Shown piece by piece: positions 59,596 to 64,000 of a stretch of 64,000 bases of DNA (the stretch's first letter is position 1; the number at the start of each line of letters is the position of its first letter). The DNA lies in NCBI GenBank assembly GCA_014728175.1, contig WJMA01000015.1, forward strand, positions 1 to 64,000, written 5' to 3'. Position numbers and translations under genes: made by a program. Source of the DNA: Candidatus Fermentibacterota bacterium. Its GTDB lineage: Bacteria > Fermentibacterota > Fermentibacteria > Fermentibacterales > JCC-6. Below the pieces are notes generated by a model that saw nothing but the letters and a program-made list of their open reading frames with translations, searched no databases and was not told the DNA's origin.

Positions 59596-60000
59596 ATGGA
59601 ATGGCCCATTTTTGCCTGTGGATTGGCTGCCAACGTATGGAGAATCGTATCTTCATTGACATGGACCTGGAAGAGGATCAAGCGAAAGAGCAAATCAGTA
59701 CTGAGGTATAGGTTATCCGCGTATCTGGAAGTTTTTGTTTTGGGTGTGATATTCCTATTTGGATCGCAGTCTGCTGATATGCGCTATTTCTGGCTTGTTC
59801 TCGCAATAACCTTCGTCGGATTACCCGTATATTCCTCATGCTTGACCTGGATCAAATTCAGACGTGGGAAATCGGAGTCATCGGCTCCTTCAGACAAAGC
59901 CCTACAACGAGACATTACATCGAGAAAAGTAATTCAAGCTTTGATCCATCTTGCATTGTTGTGCCTTTGGACATACTCCTGGAGACATCTTTTGGCCTGA
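59596..60000 (+). CDS. hypothetical membrane protein
   Basis: A 134-residue protein with three or so hydrophobic segments (LSAYLEVFVLGVIFLFGSQS, FWLVLAITFVGLPVYSSCL, ALIHLALLCLWTYS). I do not recognise it. I chose the ATG at 59596 rather than the upstream in-frame start at 59470, which would overlap the SnoaL gene. The DNA here is clearly less GC-rich than the rest of the window, and codon use differs. Confidence 0.5.
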   Translation: MEWPIFACGLAANVWRIVSSLTWTWKRIKRKSKSVLRYRLSAYLEVFVLGVIFLFGSQSADMRYFWLVLAITFVGLPVYSSCLTWIKFRRGKSESSAPSDKALQRDITSRKVIQALIHLALLCLWTYSWRHLLA

Positions 60001-60071
60001 CAAATCACTGCAGCGGATGCGGTCAAACCGCACTGCTGAACTCCAACATTTGACAGAAACACGATGTAGAA

Positions 60072-60570
60072 ATGAAAAGTAATCGTAAGCGACCTTATGC
60101 AAAAGAATTACGTCTATTACCTAACCGAGCCTGCCGGAAAAACTTCCATCCAGGCTTTTCCCCCGAGCTGACACCGAAGCAAATGCTGGGAATGGGAGTC
60201 TTCGGCGGTAAATACATGACCGATTGCAGAGACGAGTTTCCCAAGAGCTGGTTTACCCATGCAAAGCTGTGTCATGAACGCCATGATTCCGAGTTGAACT
60301 ACTTTGGAGTCAATGCCTTTCAACCATTATCTGTTTGGTGGGAAAAGGGATGGATCTATAATGAAGATCCCAGAGGATGGTTCCAGTGGTATTGCAGGTA
60401 CTACATGGGCAGAAGATGCCCTGACGACGAACGTCAGGTTAAAAAGATGGAGGGCGATGAAAAGGCATATTGCCCAAATCAAGAAGCACTGCAAAGAAGG
60501 AGACGTGAGTTGCCGTCCAAGACAGAGGCAGGCATTGCTGAACCGGGCTTACGACAGTAGAAGGATGTAG
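60072..60570 (+). pseudogene. frameshifted gene of an uncharacterised Trp/Arg-rich protein family
   Basis: Reading from the ATG at 60072 gives KKRPYAKEL-like residues (RKRPYAKELRLLPNRACRKN), then FHPGFSPELTPKQMLGMGVF and WFQWYCRYYMGRRCPDDERQ; after the run AAAAA (60441-60445) the product becomes low-quality, while the +1-shifted frame reads KRWRAMKRHIAQIKKHC and continues to 60570 with SCRPRQRQALLNRAYDSRR. I recall this as one continuous family in other genomes, and removing one A restores it (about 165 residues). Either a recent loss-of-function mutation or a homopolymer sequencing error. Function unknown. Confidence 0.7.
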
Positions 60571-60686
60571 CATCGAAAAACGGTATTCGGCCGACGCTGT
60601 ACCTTGTCGTCGCCTTATATGCAACGATAATCCAAGACCAGGAAGTGTAGCGGAAGAACTCATGCCCCTTAAACGAAGGCACTGAC

Positions 60687-61909
60687 ATGGAGAAGAGAGT
60701 CCTTTTTATCAGTGGTTCGCTGGGCATGGGTCATGTCACCCGCGACCTCGCAATCGCGAGAGCTCTGCGTTCCCGCAAACCCGAGATCGAGATCATGTGG
60801 ATGGCTGCGCATCCGGCGAACATCGCAATCCAAGAGGCGGGTGAACGGCTTCTTCCGGAACGGTTTTCGTGGGCCGATGAAACAGCGGTTGCCGAAAATG
60901 CCGCCGATGGGTTCCGACTGAAAGTCCTCAAGTACGTATTCAATATCAGGAAGGTTTGGGCGGCACACCTCGATGTCTTCAGACAGGTAATCAACGACGA
61001 GCGCTTTGAGCTTATCATTGGCGACGAGACGTACGAAATAGCCATTGCATTGACCGCGAAGAAACTGCTGCTGGACATTCCCTTGTAATGATCTACGACT
61101 TCATCGGGACCGAATCGATACCGAACAACCCGTTGGAAAAGCTGGGTGTGTACATCAACAATAGAAAGTGGGCCAGAAGCTACAAGAGCTCTCCATCCTG
61201 CCTTACCAACCTGTTTGTAGGCGAGTTGGAGGACGTTCAGGACAAGAGCTTCGGATTCCTCTTGCCGAACCGACGAGATTGGGCCAGAAAAAGATGCGAA
61301 TTTCTGGGATACATCGTACGGTTCGACCCTGAAGACTATACGGAAAGGAGTAGGGTTCGCGGGAAGCTGGGATACGGCGATGAGACCTTGGTGGTATGCT
61401 CCATTGGAGGAACGTCGATCGGCAAGGAGATGCTCGAACTCTGTGGGCGGGCCTATCCTTTGATTAAAAGAAAGCTCCCGGATCTGCGCATGGTCCTGGT
61501 CTGCGGCCCGCGGCTCTCCCCCGAATCCCTGAGTGTTCCTCAGGGAGTTGATGTGAGGGGATACGTCCCCGACCTTTACGAACACTTCGCTGCCAGCGAT
61601 TTGGCCATAGTCCAGGCAGGCGGCACGACCACGCTCGAGCTTACCACTCTCAGGAGGCCTTTCCTATACTTCCCGATAGAAGGCCAATTCGGGCAGGATA
61701 TTCACTTGACCAGGCAATTGGAAAGACATGGAGCTGGGATCAGGATGTTGCTCTCGAAGAACACTCCGGAAATTCTGACCGAGAAGGCTATCGCCGCTAT
61801 TGGAAGTGAGGTGAACTTCGAACCTATCCCCACGGATGGTGCCGAGAAGGCCGCTGGCATCATATGTGGCCTCCTGGGCGGGGATCAAGATGGGCGGAGC
61901 GTGCAGTAG
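60687..61909 (+). pseudogene. MurG-like glycosyltransferase (GT28 type), split by a frameshift
   Basis: Two adjacent frames make one GT-B glycosyltransferase. 60687-61088 holds the N-terminal half (KRVLFISGSLGMGHVTRDLAIARAL), ending LLLDIPL-stop. 61088-61909 holds the rest, starting MIYDFIGTESI, with the donor-binding half SIGGTSIGKEM, RMVLVCGP and the signature QAGGTTTLELTTLRRPFLY. The junction is TAATG; inserting one T near 61083 would join ...DIPFVMIYDF in one frame of ~407 residues. A true two-subunit, translationally coupled form cannot be excluded. It resembles UDP-sugar glucosyl/GlcNAc transferases; acceptor unknown. Confidence 0.75.
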
Positions 61910-61992
61910 ACTCGTTTGCATGAACCAGCGGCAGGTGTAGCCGGCCGTGCCGGTATAGTCCCCGAGCCCGCTATGCAGAATGGTGTGAGAAT

Positions 61993-62412
61993 ATGGGAAA
62001 GATGAGAGAGCAGTTGATCGAAACCGCCAGAGCGATTTCCGGCGAGTTTTACTTGCAGAAAGAATTCTCTGCGGGGGGCGTCGGTGCGGCCATCCTTACG
62101 GCCGATGGCAACATCTATTCCGGAATCTGTCTCGATCTCGGATGCGGGTTGGGATTCTGTGCCGAAGTTGCCGCCATGGCCGAAATGCTGAAACACAGGG
62201 AAACCCACATCGATACCGTGGTGGCGGTCTCCGGCCGCGGAATTCTCCCGCCTTGTGGCCGATGTAGAGAAACGATGGCCCAACTCGATGCCAGAAACCT
62301 CGATGCGAAAGTGATTATCTCGGAGAACCGTACACTGCTCCTCCGCGATCTTCTTCCCGACCATTGGCTGAGCAAACCAGGGGCCGAGCCAAGCGATCCG
62401 GACGATGCTTGA
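61993..62412 (+). CDS. cytidine/blasticidin-S deaminase-like zinc enzyme
   Basis: A 139-residue member of the CDA superfamily. The zinc site is GFCAEVAAMAEM (Cys-Ala-Glu, with the proton-shuttling Glu) and PPCGRCRE (two Cys). The N-terminal FSAGGVGAAILTADGNIYSG and the SGRGILPPCG stretch fit cytidine/blasticidin-type deaminases; the residues that select cytidine are not clear. It could act on a free nucleoside or an antibiotic-like base. ATG at 61993; a stand-alone gene in the low-GC region. Confidence 0.85.
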   Translation: MGKMREQLIETARAISGEFYLQKEFSAGGVGAAILTADGNIYSGICLDLGCGLGFCAEVAAMAEMLKHRETHIDTVVAVSGRGILPPCGRCRETMAQLDARNLDAKVIISENRTLLLRDLLPDHWLSKPGAEPSDPDDA

Positions 62413-62464
62413 AGAGAGGCCTGAAGCCAAACGGTTGTTTCGATACGTACGGAAAGAGGATGCC

Positions 62465-63229
62465 TTGAGAAGCACACCATTGCCGCTGAGTTTGTTGCTG
62501 TTCTTGATTCTATTATCGACACTGGCATACAGCGAACCACGTGATCGGATCAACGATCTTCTAGACCTGGAGATCGTTGTTCCTCTCGAGATCCAGTGGT
62601 GGTACAATCAGAGCCACGACGATTCGGCGCATCCCACCAATAGCTGGGCTCTGGCAAACGTATACGCGACTCCAACGGAGGATTCGGAGCCGATCGGCGA
62701 ATTCACCGTTGAGACCGTATGGGCCGAAAACAACATCCTGAAGTTCGTCTTGGGCTATCGGCCTGCCGGAAGGGATTCGGTAATTGTCTGGCGAGACCGG
62801 CTGGGTGATTGGGGATACGGCATTCATCAGTTCGTTCTCCAGAAGCGTGACGACTGGGTTTTGCTGCCACCGGGTCCTTACGGTGAGGAAGCATGGATTC
62901 GGGTGCAAGACAACGCTGAAGGCGAGGGATTGTACGGCAGAGTTGTATGCCTGGAAGGCCGGTTGATCGAGATAGACTCGATGTCTGTGCTTAGCGTCGG
63001 AACCGGAGACAGCGCGAAGATCGATAGGCAGATATACTTGGTGACCAGCGTCGATAGCCAGATGGTGGAATTCAGACCTGAGCTGCCGTCGGACATGCCG
63101 AGCGGAGCTTCGGACGATCTGTCCGAACATCCGGCCGATTCGCTTCCCATCTACCGAGTCTGGCTGAGACGCATGCTGACTGTAGAAGGAGAGCCGAGAT
63201 TCGAGATCGCTTACCCGAGAGGATGCTAG
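62465..63229 (+). CDS. secreted protein of unknown function
   Basis: A 254-residue exported protein. I chose the TTG at 62465, since AAAGAGGA is 4-5 bases upstream and a signal peptide follows directly (RSTPLPLSLLLFLILLSTLAYS); the frame is open further back to 62405. The mature part is beta-rich and Trp-rich (QWWYNQSHDDSAHPTNSWAL, WGYGIHQFVLQKRDDWVLLP) and may contain an SH3-like segment (VYATPTEDSEPIGEF). I do not recognise it. Confidence 0.6.
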   Translation: MRSTPLPLSLLLFLILLSTLAYSEPRDRINDLLDLEIVVPLEIQWWYNQSHDDSAHPTNSWALANVYATPTEDSEPIGEFTVETVWAENNILKFVLGYRPAGRDSVIVWRDRLGDWGYGIHQFVLQKRDDWVLLPPGPYGEEAWIRVQDNAEGEGLYGRVVCLEGRLIEIDSMSVLSVGTGDSAKIDRQIYLVTSVDSQMVEFRPELPSDMPSGASDDLSEHPADSLPIYRVWLRRMLTVEGEPRFEIAYPRGC

Positions 63230-63479
63230 GTATTGCCGAGTTAGGCCGCCAGTAATTCAGCGCAGAAAACCTGGCGGTTTCGAAGCCGATTGCGGAGAAA
63301 ACTCACCCCAGAGGAAAGTCGAATGCCTCGATCGATTCTGTTCATCATGGTAGTTTAGGTAGGGGTCATGTCTACTAAGGCAGCAGAAGTGACCGCTGAT
63401 CCAAGGGAGTAGGGGAATCTCCAGAGGGCAGTTCGGGCTACTGGTCGCTTATGTAACATGTTGAATAGAGAGATGCATC

Positions 63480-63956
63480 ATGGCTACGGCTAAATTCCTT
63501 GTACTTTTCTTTGTCCTCTCCGGAGAACTGTACGCTCAGACGACAGCGGTAGACATCGATGGCCTGGAGGTGCAGGAACCGGTAGCAGGGATTCACGTAG
63601 TAGATGTGATGTGGGGGCCGGTGCTTCCCTGGCAGCAGTTCGAGGAGTTGAAGCTCGAAGGGGAAGGCTTCGAATGGGCCCGGTACAGGGTGGTCTATTC
63701 GGTTATTCAGGCCTGTCCGTACTTCTACATCGATCTGGCAGCCTTCGGTGACATGGAATCTCGGATAGCGTCCACCTATCGGATCCCGCTTGGCTCCTCC
63801 GCGGATCTGGTCGGGGATATCGAGTTGCGAGAATGGCGTACCCCGAATTGTTTCGGGTTCGGTGTAACTAGGGGAGATTACTCGGGGGATTACCTCCTTC
63901 TTATAGAGGGGGAAGGCAGATTCGAGATATCGCCGCAGGAAGACGGGCCTGAGTGA
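63480..63956 (+). CDS. small secreted protein of unknown function
   Basis: A 158-residue exported protein with a signal peptide (TAKFLVLFFVLSGELYAQT) and a beta-rich mature part (HVVDVMWGPVLPWQQFEELK, GDYSGDYLLLIEGEGRFEIS). Not recognised. The preceding 250-base gap (63230-63479) contains a tiny frame, MPRSILFIMVV-stop at 63323, that looks like a truncated signal peptide, perhaps the remnant of another secreted-protein gene. ATG start; its stop overlaps a possible next start by one base. Confidence 0.6.
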   Translation: MATAKFLVLFFVLSGELYAQTTAVDIDGLEVQEPVAGIHVVDVMWGPVLPWQQFEELKLEGEGFEWARYRVVYSVIQACPYFYIDLAAFGDMESRIASTYRIPLGSSADLVGDIELREWRTPNCFGFGVTRGDYSGDYLLLIEGEGRFEISPQEDGPE

Positions 63957-64000
63957 TGCATGAGCTGTTTGATCCCGCCCTGGGTGCTGCGGGGCTTGCC
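63956..64000 (+). CDS. possible start of a further gene, truncated by window edge
   Basis: A frame starting ATG at 63956, overlapping the previous TGA (TGATG), is open to the end of the window and reads MHELFDPALGAAG. Too short to identify. Confidence 0.3.
   Translation, partial: MHELFDPALGAAGLA

Noticed and set aside
60304-60570. Separate small gene overlapping the 60072 gene
   Set aside because: Its N-terminal part is out-of-frame noise; the C-terminal part is the frame-shifted continuation of the 60072 gene.
1-64000. tRNA genes, rRNA, CRISPR arrays, insertion sequences
   Set aside because: I saw no cloverleaf-like or CCA-ended segments, no spaced repeats and no transposase-like product; small RNAs cannot be excluded by eye.

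Overview
This window looks like a chromosomal segment of a GC-rich, Gram-negative-type bacterium. I infer an uncultured lineage near the FCB superphylum (Fermentibacterota-, Eisenbacteria- or Krumholzibacteria-like) and cannot prove it. The signs are three secreted proteins with a C-terminal type-IX-secretion-like sorting domain, a gingipain-like C25 peptidase, many lipoproteins, PEGA/TonB and LysM proteins, an archaeal-type phenylalanyl-tRNA synthetase, and heavy use of ATA and AGG codons in GC-rich DNA. Genes are tightly packed, often overlapping by 4-16 bases, and GTG or TTG starts are common. I saw no rRNA, tRNA, CRISPR array, insertion sequence or prophage. No gap between genes exceeds 300 bases; the largest, 63230-63479 and 54427-54663, hold nothing convincing beyond one promoter candidate.

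Layout. 1-5016: end of a ketopantoate-reductase-like gene, a sorting-domain protein, a TPR protein and recG. 5181-14923: an envelope/proteostasis block with a TPR-PEGA-TonB protein, Hsp20, Lon, a lipoprotein with a PA-IL-lectin-like domain, a LysM protein, a protein with three L7/L12-CTD-like domains, a Xer recombinase and an unknown gene. 15030-22562: a secreted caspase-like protein overlapping pheS-pheT, then uvrB. 22690-25582: a small secreted protein with its own promoter and terminator, an IspH-UbiA fusion and an SH3 lipoprotein. 25662-31791: purine genes purB, a degenerate GAF-GGDEF protein, purL, purQ and a long PurS-like protein. 31793-41058: the radical SAM/DUF2344-rng-rplU cluster (without rpmA), folD, envelope proteins, aroQ, efp and a polyprenol-phosphate mannosyltransferase-like gene that appears to start at CTG. 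41043-54426: cell-wall and secreted functions: DacB, SurA-like chaperone, GH18 protein, M20 peptidase, two PEBP proteins, a class V aminotransferase, and a serpin facing a gingipain-like protease.

54664-64000: accessory-looking. It holds two methyltransferases, a membrane protein, a metallo-beta-lactamase protein coupled to a family-4-like uracil-DNA glycosylase, then from about 59.0 kb a less GC-rich stretch of small unrelated genes. Two of these are interrupted by single-base frameshifts (near 60441 and 61083), suggesting decay or assembly error. The most unusual proteins are the L7/L12-like triple-domain protein, the secreted caspase with an EF-hand loop and zinc ribbon, the IspH-UbiA fusion, the PA-IL-like lipoprotein and the serpin/protease pair.
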